Positions 1 to 5,931 are shown, counted from the first letter of the stretch. The stretch is 5,931 nt of DNA from Actinomycetota bacterium (GCA_005885565.1 VAXK01000101.1:1-5931); one strand, 5' to 3'. Program-made: numbers and translations. The notes: generated from the letters alone by a model not told the origin.

Positions 1-1
1 C

Positions 2-199
2 GACGGCCGGTTCCCGATGGAGACGACCTACACGTGGGCCGACGACGGTCGCGGCGGGACGAGAATGACGCCGCGAAACCGCGGCGAGCCGTCCGGCTTC
101 TCGAAGATGGCCGGGCCGATGATGGCGAGCGCGATGCGCCGCGCGAACCGCAAGGACCTCGAGCGGCTCAAGCAGATTCTCGAGACGCGGCCCCGCTGA
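2..199 (+). CDS. C-terminal end of an SRPBCC-superfamily (START/polyketide cyclase-like) protein, 5' truncated
   Basis: An open frame enters from the left edge and ends at TGA 197-199, giving 65 visible residues. The visible part begins DGRFPMETTYTWADD. It then has a GGTRMTPRNRGEPSGF strand-turn stretch and a basic amphipathic helix ending KDLERLKQILETRPR. A last beta strand with a 'GGTR.T.R..GEP' turn, followed by a long C-terminal helix ending in a 'DL..LK..LE' pattern, is typical of SRPBCC-fold proteins. These bind small hydrophobic ligands in a helix-grip pocket, usually in the cytoplasm; the ligand cannot be guessed here. The ATG at 17-19 is internal: the frame is open upstream to the edge and that codon lies inside a recognisable strand. 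The gene is convergent with the kinase on the other strand and overlaps its 3' end by 32 bp. I am fairly sure of the reading frame and moderately sure of the family, which rests on the C-terminal third alone. Confidence 0.72.
   Translation, partial: DGRFPMETTYTWADDGRGGTRMTPRNRGEPSGFSKMAGPMMASAMRRANRKDLERLKQILETRPR
168..199. other. Tail-to-tail overlap of two convergent genes (32 bp)
   Basis: The minus-strand kinase stop (TGA, complement of 168-170) lies inside the plus-strand SRPBCC-like gene, whose own stop is at 197-199. The shared segment encodes the last ten or so residues of each protein. I see no GC hairpin followed by a T run on either strand in this segment or just beyond each stop. 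Neither transcript therefore appears to have a simple intrinsic terminator here. Confidence 0.85.
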
Positions 200-2591
200 G
201 CCCGCGCGACGTGGCGCGCTTCGGCGCCTGCTCCGCGAGCGGGATCTCCACCACGAAGGTCGATCCGGGGCCGCCGTTCGGTTCCACCCAGATCCGGCCG
301 TCCACGCGGCGAACGAGCTCCCGGCAGATGTACAGGCCGAGGCCGGTGCCGCCGATCCCCCGTGTCATGTTCGGATCGAGGCGATAGAACTTCTCGAAGA
401 TCCGCGTCCGCTCGCTGTCCGGGATGCCGAGGCCGCGGTCTCGCACCACGAAGCGCATCGTCTTCTCGCCCGCCTCGAGCGCGACCTCCACCGGGCCGCC
501 GTCCGGCGAGTACTTGATCGCGTTGTCGACGAGGTTCACGAGCACCTGCCGGAGTTGGCCCGGGTCGGCCGCGACCGGAGGAAGCCGCTTCGCCGCCCGT
601 AGCTCGAGGGTGACGTCCTCCGGCGCGTGCGTGCGCGCCGCCTCCAAAACCGCCGCCGCCAGCTCGCGGCCGTCGCACCGCTCGATCGAGACCTGGAGGC
701 CGCCCGCGTCGAGGTTGCTCGCGAGGAGAAGGTCGTTGACGATCTCGGCGAGCCGGTTCGACTCGTCCGCGATCACCTGGAGCAGCCGGTCGAGGAGCTG
801 CGTCTCGAGGGTGATGTCCTCGCGCCGGACGGTCATCGCCGCGCCGTAGATGGCGGCGAGCGGCGTCCGCAGCTCGTGCGAGACCGTCGCCACGAAGTCG
901 GTCTTCATCTTCTCGACCGCGCGCTGTGCGGTCAGGTCGCGGAAGGCGTACACGGTGCCGTCCGCGGCCTCGACCCCGGAGACGGAGAGCCAGAGCTCGC
1001 GGCCGCCGACCTCGACGGGCAGGCTTTCCCCGAGCGCGGCGCCGGTCCCGGGCGACTCGGCGACCGGGATGCGCGCGGCGAGGTCGGCCCAGCCGGGAAT
1101 CGCCTCGGTCGCGCGCCTGCCGATCACCTCGACTGTCTGGAGGCCGGTGATCGCCTCGGCGGCCGGGTTCCAGAGGCGGACGAAGCCCTCGCCGTCGACC
1201 ATCAGGACGCCGTCGCCGACCGACGCGAGGACGCGCGCCGACTGCGCCCGCTCCTCGGCCTGCCGGTAGAGCTGCGCGTTGTCGATCGCCGACGCCGCGC
1301 GCCGCGCCAGGTCCTCCGCGAGCCGGAGGTCCTCGGGCCCGTAACGGAGGCCCGACTCCGCGGCGACGAGCGAGATCGCGCCGAGCGTCCGCCCGCGGGC
1401 GATCAGCGGCACGCACATCCAGGAGCGCAGGCCGAGCTCGCGGATCAGGTCGAGGTGCAGCTCGTCCCTCGTGCCTGCGACGAGCATCTCGTCGGAGATC
1501 TCCGGCACCAGGTCGGGCTCACCGCGGCGGACGACTGCGGCCGGCCCGGTCTCGCTCTCCGGGTCGGGCGGGTAGCGCTCCTGGAGCTCGAGCGCGAACT
1601 TCACCTTTGCCTGGTCACGGTGCACGACGGCGAGCTGGCGCAGCGAGCCGTCCTCCTCGAGCACGTCGATCCCGCACCAGTCGGCGAGCCGCGGGACGGC
1701 GAGCTCGGCGAGCTGCGCGAGCGTCGAGCGGTAGTCGAGCGAGCTGCCGAGGACCGCGCTCGCCTCGACGAGGAGGGCCTGCGCGTCCTCGGCGCGCTTG
1801 CGGTCGTCGATGTCGGTGCACGTGCCGACCCAGCCGACGACCCCGCCGTCCGGCCCCCGGGTCGGCAGCGAGCGCGCGAGGTGCCAACGGTAGATGCCGT
1901 CGGCGCGCCGCAGCCGGTACTCGGTCTCGAAGAGCCGCCCCGACGAGAGCGCCTTCTCCCACAGCCCGTTCGTCCGCGCGAGGTCGTCCGGGTGGAGCAC
2001 CTGGAGCCAGCCGTCGTTCGCGGTCTGCTCGAGCGATAGGCCGCTGTAGCCGACCCAGCCCTCGTTCACGTAGTCCGCTACGCCGTCGGGGCCCGCCGTC
2101 CAGACGATCTGCGGCATCGCGTCCGCGAGGCCGCGGTAGCGCTCCTCGCTCTCGGCCCGGAGCTCGGCCACCTCTCGCTCCCGCAGCCGCTCCTCGTGGC
2201 GCGCCAGCTCCTGCCGCTGCTCGTGCAGCTCGACGAAGACGGCGACCTTCGAGCGGAGGATCTCCGCGTCGAAGGGCTTGAAGATGTAGTCGACCGCACC
2301 GGTCTCGTAGCCGCGGAAGACGTGGCGGCGGTCCTTGCTGATCGCGGTCAGGAAGAGGATCGGGATGTGCCGCGTGCGCTCCCGCTGCTTGATCAGCTCG
2401 GCGGTCTCGAAGCCGTCGAGGCCCGGCATCTGGACGTCGAGGAGGATGACCGCGAACTCCTCCTGGAGCAGGTGCCGGAGCGCCTCCTCGCCCGACTGCG
2501 CCGACACGAGCCGGTGGCCGAGCGGCTCGAGGATCGCCTCCAGCGCGAGGAGGTTGTCGGAGCGGTCGTCGACGAGGAGGATCGCCGTCAC
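168..2591 (-). CDS. Receiver-fronted sensor histidine kinase (REC-PAS-GAF-PAS-HisKA-HATPase)
   Basis: This 807-aa cytoplasmic protein has no signal peptide or membrane segment. Residues 1-125 are a receiver domain with acidic pair D8/D9, phospho-acceptor D52 (LLDVQMPG), T82 and K105 (FKPFD). Residues 121-155 form a charged coiled-coil-like helix. A PAS domain with a PAC-type end (YRLRRADG, then VGTCTDIDDRKRAE) spans about 155-267, a GAF domain about 270-440, and a second, weaker PAS about 446-557. The DHp domain carries SHELRTP at 571-577 with phospho-His H572. The ATPase has its N-box at 686-694 (NLVDNAIKY), G1 at 718-724 (DRGLGIP) and G2 at 747-753 (GGTGLGL). All catalytic residues look intact, so it should autophosphorylate. 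With REC at the front, its kinase activity is plausibly controlled by phosphorylation from another kinase, such as the hybrid kinase upstream (inference). The start is GTG at 2591, which overlaps the cheB stop as GTGA and puts ILLVDD at the usual distance from the N-terminus. An Ala/Arg/Ser-rich tail (about 788-807) follows the ATPase fold and runs into the convergent gene. Confidence 0.95.
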   Translation of the reverse strand: MTAILLVDDRSDNLLALEAILEPLGHRLVSAQSGEEALRHLLQEEFAVILLDVQMPGLDGFETAELIKQRERTRHIPILFLTAISKDRRHVFRGYETGAVDYIFKPFDAEILRSKVAVFVELHEQRQELARHEERLREREVAELRAESEERYRGLADAMPQIVWTAGPDGVADYVNEGWVGYSGLSLEQTANDGWLQVLHPDDLARTNGLWEKALSSGRLFETEYRLRRADGIYRWHLARSLPTRGPDGGVVGWVGTCTDIDDRKRAEDAQALLVEASAVLGSSLDYRSTLAQLAELAVPRLADWCGIDVLEEDGSLRQLAVVHRDQAKVKFALELQERYPPDPESETGPAAVVRRGEPDLVPEISDEMLVAGTRDELHLDLIRELGLRSWMCVPLIARGRTLGAISLVAAESGLRYGPEDLRLAEDLARRAASAIDNAQLYRQAEERAQSARVLASVGDGVLMVDGEGFVRLWNPAAEAITGLQTVEVIGRRATEAIPGWADLAARIPVAESPGTGAALGESLPVEVGGRELWLSVSGVEAADGTVYAFRDLTAQRAVEKMKTDFVATVSHELRTPLAAIYGAAMTVRREDITLETQLLDRLLQVIADESNRLAEIVNDLLLASNLDAGGLQVSIERCDGRELAAAVLEAARTHAPEDVTLELRAAKRLPPVAADPGQLRQVLVNLVDNAIKYSPDGGPVEVALEAGEKTMRFVVRDRGLGIPDSERTRIFEKFYRLDPNMTRGIGGTGLGLYICRELVRRVDGRIWVEPNGGPGSTFVVEIPLAEQAPKRATSRGLSGAASRESA

Positions 2592-3163
2592 GAGACCCCC
2601 ACGGCGCAGAGCTCCGCGATGTGCGGGCCGATGCCCTCGAGCGGCAGGACGGTCGCCGCAGCAGCGGCGGCGAGAGCGGCTTCGGGCATCTCGCGTGCCT
2701 CGGCGGTCCCGGGGTCCTGGACGATCGCGGCGCCGCCGCGCTCGGCGATCCGCGCCAGGCCAGCCGCGCCGTCCTCGTTCGCGCCCGTCAGGACCACCCC
2801 GATCACGCGCTCACCGTACGCGTCCGCCGCCGACTCGAACAAGACGTCGATCGAGGGGCGCGCGTGCCGCACCCGCTCGTCGACCGAGAGCGCGAAGCTG
2901 CCGGGCTCGACGAGCAGGTGGTAGTCGGGCGGCGCGATGTAGACGCGACCGAGCGCGATCGGGTCCTTGTCCTCGACCTCGACCACGGGGCGCTCGAGGC
3001 GGCGCCGGAGCGTGGCCTCGAGCGCGCCCCGCAGCGAGTCGGGCCCGCGGTGCTGCGCGACGACGACCGGCAGGTCGACGCCGTCCGGAAGGTGGTCGAG
3101 TAGCCGCCCGAGCGCGGCGAGCCCGCCCCACGAGCATCCGACGACGACCAGCTCGTACGCCAT
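2588..3163 (-). CDS. cheB: Stand-alone CheB-type protein-glutamate methylesterase (no receiver domain)
   Basis: This 191-aa protein matches the catalytic domain of CheB, which hydrolyses glutamyl methyl esters (and in chemotaxis also deamidates Gln) on receptor signalling helices. The visible triad is Ser11 in GCSWGG, His38 in VVVAQHRGPD and Asp131 in VVLTGANEDGA. Other family landmarks are GRVYIAPPDYH (72-82), RPSIDVLF (102-109) and a late QDPGTAEAREMPEAAL stretch. Classical CheB is about 350 aa with an N-terminal receiver that represses the esterase until phosphorylated. That domain and its linker are absent, so control must come from elsewhere. The nucleophile motif is GCSWGG in place of the chemotaxis-type GASTGG. 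The ATG at 3163 was chosen because it shares one base with the cheR stop (TGATG), has a strong GGAGGG ribosome site 7 nt upstream and begins directly with the first beta strand (MAYELVVVG). The frame stays open to an in-frame start at 3349, but those extra 62 residues are Arg/Pro-rich and overlap cheR. The symbol marks the family and does not imply a role in flagellar chemotaxis. Confidence 0.93.
   Translation of the reverse strand: MAYELVVVGCSWGGLAALGRLLDHLPDGVDLPVVVAQHRGPDSLRGALEATLRRRLERPVVEVEDKDPIALGRVYIAPPDYHLLVEPGSFALSVDERVRHARPSIDVLFESAADAYGERVIGVVLTGANEDGAAGLARIAERGGAAIVQDPGTAEAREMPEAALAAAAAATVLPLEGIGPHIAELCAVGVS
2596..2600 (-). promoter_or_regulatory. Weak Shine-Dalgarno-like G tract before the receiver-fronted kinase
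   Basis: On the minus strand a GGGGG run lies 4 nt before the GTG at 2591, within the end of cheB. It is a poor, closely spaced match to the anti-SD. The 4-nt GTGA stop/start overlap suggests that translation of the kinase depends mainly on ribosomes finishing cheB (inference). Confidence 0.35.
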
Positions 3164-4023
3164 CAGCGCACCCTCCGGAAGATCTTCTCCTCGGCGTCCA
3201 GCTCCTCGAAGGCCTCGGCGTGCGGGGAGGATGCGAGCGACTCCTTGTGGCCGAGCGCGAGCACGCCGAGCGGCGCGAGGCTCTCGTAGAAGAGCCGGTG
3301 GACGCGGCCCTGGAGCGAGCGGTCGAAGTAGATCATCACGTTCCGGCACACGATGACGTTGAACTCGTTGAACGAGCGGTCGGAGACGAGGTTGTGCTGG
3401 GCGAAGACGACGTTCTCGACCAGCGAGCGGGCGAACTGCACGCCGTCGTAGGCGGCGACGTAGTACTCCGAGAACGCGCGCGTCCCGCCGGCCTTGATGT
3501 AGTTCTCCGTGTAGGCCTGCATCTTGTCGAGCGCGAAGACGCCGGCCCGCGCCCGGTCGAGCACGGCCTCGTTGATGTCGGTCGCGTAGATCCGGGTGCG
3601 CTCGTAGAGCTCCTCCTCCGCGAGCAGGATCGCGAGCGAGTAGACCTCCTCGCCCGTGGAGCAGCCCGCCACCCAGATGCGCGTGAACGGATACGTCCGC
3701 AGGAGCGGCGCGACCTCCCGGCGGAAGGCGACGTAGAAGCTCGGGTCGCGGAACATCGCCGTGACGTTGATCGAGAGGTCGAGGAGCAGCCGCTCCATGC
3801 AGACCGGGTCGTGCAGCACCTTCTCCTGGAGCCCGGAGACGCTCTCCAGGCGCTCGGCGTGGATGCGCCGCCAGAGCCGGCGCCGGAGCGAGGCGGGCGC
3901 GTACTCGCGGAAGTCGAACCCGTAGCGGCGGTAGATCCCCTCGAGCAGCAGGTCGATCTCGACCCGCTCGAGCTCCTCGCGGCTCGTCCCCTCGCCCGCC
4001 TGGGTCTCTACCTGTAGAGCCAC
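3163..4023 (-). CDS. cheR: CheR-type S-adenosylmethionine-dependent protein-glutamate O-methyltransferase
   Basis: At 286 aa this is the length of classical CheR enzymes, which transfer methyl groups from SAM to glutamates on receptor cytoplasmic helices. The N-terminal helical domain (about 20-75) contains the IYRRYGFDFREYAPASLRRR signature. NVTAMFRDP (86-94) matches the conserved 'T.FFR' loop. The SAM-binding motif AGCSTGEE lies at 119-126, the acidic strand end ATDIN at 147-151, HNL at 210-212, CRNVMIYFD at 226-234 and LGHKESL at 257-263. The segment between about 168 and 209 is long enough to hold the beta-subdomain that in some CheRs docks a receptor C-terminal pentapeptide. No protein ending in such a pentapeptide is seen here. 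There is no fused TPR, PAS or kinase domain. The start is GTG at 4021-4023, overlapping the hybrid kinase stop by 16 nt; no other ATG, GTG or TTG lies in frame before the conserved region. The upstream SD is poor (GCGGG), so coupling to the upstream gene is likely. The stop shares one base with the cheB ATG, giving a matched methylation/demethylation pair. Confidence 0.95.
   Translation of the reverse strand: MALQVETQAGEGTSREELERVEIDLLLEGIYRRYGFDFREYAPASLRRRLWRRIHAERLESVSGLQEKVLHDPVCMERLLLDLSINVTAMFRDPSFYVAFRREVAPLLRTYPFTRIWVAGCSTGEEVYSLAILLAEEELYERTRIYATDINEAVLDRARAGVFALDKMQAYTENYIKAGGTRAFSEYYVAAYDGVQFARSLVENVVFAQHNLVSDRSFNEFNVIVCRNVMIYFDRSLQGRVHRLFYESLAPLGVLALGHKESLASSPHAEAFEELDAEEKIFRRVR
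3171..3176 (-). promoter_or_regulatory. Strong Shine-Dalgarno site for cheB
   Basis: Read on the minus strand, GGAGGG lies 7 nt before the ATG at 3163, inside the last codons of cheR. It is the best ribosome-binding match among the three gene starts in the window. It supports the short (191-aa) cheB start over the in-frame start at 3349. It also suggests that CheB is translated efficiently on its own account as well as by coupling to CheR. Confidence 0.8.
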
Positions 4024-5930
4024 ACCCGCATCAACGAGAGAAGCTGGTCGGTGTCGACCGGCTTCGTGATGTAGTCGGAGGCGCCCGCGGCGATCGACTT
4101 CTCGCGGTCGCCCTTCATCGCCTTCGCGGTGAGCGCGATGATCGGCAGTCGCCGGAACTCGTCCATCTGCCGCACGGCGCGCGTGGCCTCGTAGCCGTCG
4201 AGCTCCGGCATCATCAGGTCCATCACGACGAGGTCGACGTCGGGGTTCTCCCTCAAGAGCTCGAGCCCCTCGCGCCCGTTCTCGGCGAAGACGACCTCCA
4301 TGCCGTGCGCCTCGAGCACGCTCGTGAGCGCGAAGACGTTCCGCACGTCGTCGTCGACGACGAGGATCTTCCGTCCCTCGAAGACGGCCTCCGCGCTGTG
4401 GAGCTGCTCCAGCAGGCGGCGCTTCGCCGCCGGCAGGCGCGACTCGACGCGGTGGAGGAAGAGCGACGTCTCGTCGAGCAGGCGCTCGGGCGACGAGGCG
4501 TCCTTGACGATGATCGTCTCCGCGTAGCGGCGCAGGCGCGTCTCCTCGCGCCGGGTCAGCTCCTTCCCGGTGTAGACGATGATCGGCAGGTCGCGGAAGC
4601 GCTCGTCGCGCTTCACCTTCTCCAGGAGCTTGAAGCCGGTCGTGTCCGGCAGCCGCAGGTCGAGGACCATGCAGTCGAAGCGGCCGCCCTCGAGCTGCGC
4701 CAGCGCCGCCTCGCTCGAGCCGACGGCGGTCACGTCCACGTCGTCCCCGCCGCCGAGGAGCTCGACGAGGCTCTCCCGCTGCTTTTCGTCGTCCTCGACG
4801 ACGAGCAGGCTCTTCACGCCGCGCTCGATGAAGGTGGCCATCTGCTCGAACGTCCCCTGGAGGGCGTCTCGGTCGAGCGGCTTCTGGAGGAACGCGACCG
4901 CGCCGGCGCGCAGGGCGTCGCGGCGGCCGTCCTCGCCGATCGCGGAGACGATGTGCACCGGGATGTGGCGCGTCTCCGGGTGGCGCTTCAGGTGGTCGAG
5001 CACCGTCCAGCCGTCCATCACCGGCAGCTTCATGTCGAGGATGACCGCGTCCGGCTTCAGCTCGCGCGCGAGGGCGAGGCCGGTGTCGCCGCGGTGCGCG
5101 ACGAGCCCCTTGAAGCCGCGCTCGCGCGCGATCTCGAGCACGGTCTGCGCGAAGTCGGGGTCGTCCTCGACGATGAGGACGACGCGGTCGCCCTGGTCGA
5201 TCTCGTCCCGGTCGTCGCGCACGTCGGTCGGCAGGAGCGCCGTCGGGTCGAGCTCCTCGCGCCCGTTGTCCTCGGCGGCTGCGGCGGTAACGGCCGCCCG
5301 CGGCCGCGCCTCGTACACCGCCGGGAGGTAGAGCGTGAACGAGCTGCCGACGCCGACCTGGCTCTCGGCGTGGATCTCGCCGCCGAGCAGGCGGGCGATC
5401 TCGCGGCTGATCGACAGGCCGAGACCGGTGCCGCCGTAGCGGCGGCTCGTCGTCCCGTCCGCCTGCTGGAAGGCCTCGAAGATGAGCCGCAGCTGGTCCT
5501 CGGGGATCCCGATCCCCGTGTCCGAGACCGTGAACGCGAGCACCGTCTCGGCCGCGCTCAGGGTCTCGCCGGCGAACTGCGCGTCCTCGGGCGCGACGCG
5601 GACCTGGAGCTTGACCGAGCCTGCCTCGGTGAACTTGACCGCGTTCGAGAGCAGGTTCTTCAGCACCTGCTGGAGCCGCTGCTCGTCGGTGACGACGGTC
5701 GGCGGGACATTGGCGCCGATCACCTCGACGGCGAAGTCGAGCTGCTTCTCCTCGGCCAGCGGCCCGAACGTCCGCTCGGCGAACTCGCGGATCTCCGAGA
5801 GCTCGACCTCGGTCGGCCGGACGTCCATCTTGCCCGCCTCCACCTTCGAGAGGTCGAGGATGTCGTTGATCAGCTCGAGCAGGTCGGAGCCCGCGGCGTA
5901 GATCGTGTTCGCGTACTCGATCTGCTTCTC
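4008..5930 (-). CDS. Hybrid sensor histidine kinase with three tandem receiver domains, 5' truncated
   Basis: The frame is open from the right edge (first full codon 5928-5930) to TAG at 4008-4010, giving 640 visible residues. The first is mid-DHp: NDILDLSKVEAGKM (22-35) is the second DHp helix, so the H-box with the phospho-His and any sensor, HAMP or membrane segments lie outside. The HATPase follows, with its N-box at 92-99 (NLLSNAVK), G1 at 137-142 (DTGIGIP starts at D137) and G2 at 166-173 (GGTGLGLS). After an acidic, Ala-rich linker come three receivers. REC1 (about 250-364) has D299, S329 and K350. REC2 (about 374-494) has D424, T454 and K476. REC3 (about 520-634) has D571, T601 and K623. 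All three phospho-acceptor Asp residues are present. REC2 has Lys-Asp where the usual motif is Lys-Pro. No HPt domain is present. The protein would autophosphorylate and pass phosphate to its own receivers or to other proteins. The GTG at 5843 is internal to the DHp helix and is not the start. It is the first gene visible in the operon and overlaps cheR by 16 nt. Confidence 0.94.
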   Translation of the reverse strand, partial: EKQIEYANTIYAAGSDLLELINDILDLSKVEAGKMDVRPTEVELSEIREFAERTFGPLAEEKQLDFAVEVIGANVPPTVVTDEQRLQQVLKNLLSNAVKFTEAGSVKLQVRVAPEDAQFAGETLSAAETVLAFTVSDTGIGIPEDQLRLIFEAFQQADGTTSRRYGGTGLGLSISREIARLLGGEIHAESQVGVGSSFTLYLPAVYEARPRAAVTAAAAEDNGREELDPTALLPTDVRDDRDEIDQGDRVVLIVEDDPDFAQTVLEIARERGFKGLVAHRGDTGLALARELKPDAVILDMKLPVMDGWTVLDHLKRHPETRHIPVHIVSAIGEDGRRDALRAGAVAFLQKPLDRDALQGTFEQMATFIERGVKSLLVVEDDEKQRESLVELLGGGDDVDVTAVGSSEAALAQLEGGRFDCMVLDLRLPDTTGFKLLEKVKRDERFRDLPIIVYTGKELTRREETRLRRYAETIIVKDASSPERLLDETSLFLHRVESRLPAAKRRLLEQLHSAEAVFEGRKILVVDDDVRNVFALTSVLEAHGMEVVFAENGREGLELLRENPDVDLVVMDLMMPELDGYEATRAVRQMDEFRRLPIIALTAKAMKGDREKSIAAGASDYITKPVDTDQLLSLMRVWLYR

Positions 5931-5931
5931 G

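Noticed and set aside
17..19. ATG as the start of a 60-aa small protein on the plus strand
   Set aside because: The frame is open to the left edge, and the residues read as the C-terminal strand and helix of a larger SRPBCC-like protein.
28..1416. Minus-strand open frame of 462 codons in another frame of the kinase region
   Set aside because: It is an Arg/Gly/Ala/Asp-rich shift-frame shadow. The frame ending at 168 carries all the conserved kinase motifs without interruption.
627..2039. Long plus-strand open frame (470 codons) opposite the receiver-fronted kinase
   Set aside because: Its translation is a low-complexity Arg/Ala/Asp/Glu/Leu mix with no recognisable domain. It is antisense to a gene with clear REC, PAS, GAF and kinase motifs. 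Long antisense frames are expected from the strong G/C third-position bias.
2588..3349. Longer 253-aa version of CheB starting at 3349
   Set aside because: The additional 62 residues overlap cheR by 187 nt, are Arg/Pro-rich and match no domain. The ATG at 3163 has a strong SD and the typical overlapping stop/start.
2335..4017. Plus-strand open frame of 560 codons opposite CheB and CheR
   Set aside because: It is Arg/Ser/Pro-rich and then Glu/Arg/Val-rich, with no fold signature. It is the mirror of codon bias in the real minus-strand genes and spans the cheB/cheR junctions without any logic of its own.
4579..5331. Ser/Arg-rich plus-strand open frame of 250 codons
   Set aside because: It is antisense to the REC1/REC2 part of the hybrid kinase, has the amino-acid composition of a reverse-strand shadow, and shows no domain or convincing ribosome site.
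4008..5843. GTG at 5843 as the true start of the hybrid kinase
   Set aside because: The frame is open to the window edge, and the codons upstream encode the preceding part of the conserved DHp helix (NDILDLSK). The gene is therefore 5' truncated by the window.
1..5931. Mobile elements, CRISPR arrays, tRNA/rRNA genes, riboswitches or sizeable repeats
   Set aside because: I saw no inverted terminal repeats, transposase motifs, spaced direct repeats or RNA-gene signatures. The window is covered by coding sequence with no intergenic stretch long enough to hold them.

Overview
The window is GC-rich and almost wholly coding. Four genes lie head to tail on the minus strand and fill positions 168 to 5930. 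The last codons of a fifth, plus-strand gene enter from the left edge. The strong G/C bias at third codon positions, two GTG starts, tight stop/start overlaps and the protein style suggest a high-GC bacterium. A soil-type actinobacterium (for example Thermoleophilia/Solirubrobacterales-like) is my best guess, but it rests on impression and not on a search.

In transcription order (right to left) the minus-strand operon encodes four proteins. (1) The C-terminal 640 residues of a hybrid sensor histidine kinase: end of the DHp domain, HATPase, then three tandem receiver domains; its sensor region and phospho-accepting His lie beyond the right edge. (2) A CheR-type methyltransferase of 286 aa. (3) A stand-alone CheB-type methylesterase of 191 aa with no receiver domain. 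(4) An 807-aa protein with a receiver domain at its N-terminus, followed by PAS, GAF, PAS-like, DHp and HATPase domains. Successive genes overlap by 16, 1 and 4 nt, so they are almost certainly cotranscribed and probably translationally coupled. No promoter is visible because the operon begins outside the window.

The last minus-strand gene converges on the end of an SRPBCC-like (START/polyketide-cyclase fold) gene, and the two overlap tail to tail by 32 bp. There is no space between them for a conventional terminator.

Functionally this looks like a two-kinase phosphorelay combined with a CheR/CheB methylation-demethylation pair, without any visible chemoreceptor, CheA, CheW or CheY. A reasonable inference is that the pair tunes a non-flagellar sensory pathway, perhaps by modifying the sensor part of the upstream hybrid kinase or a receptor encoded elsewhere. 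The second kinase could take phosphate from the first through its N-terminal receiver. The individual families are well known. The arrangement is the most interesting feature, and I cannot show from the sequence alone that it is undescribed.
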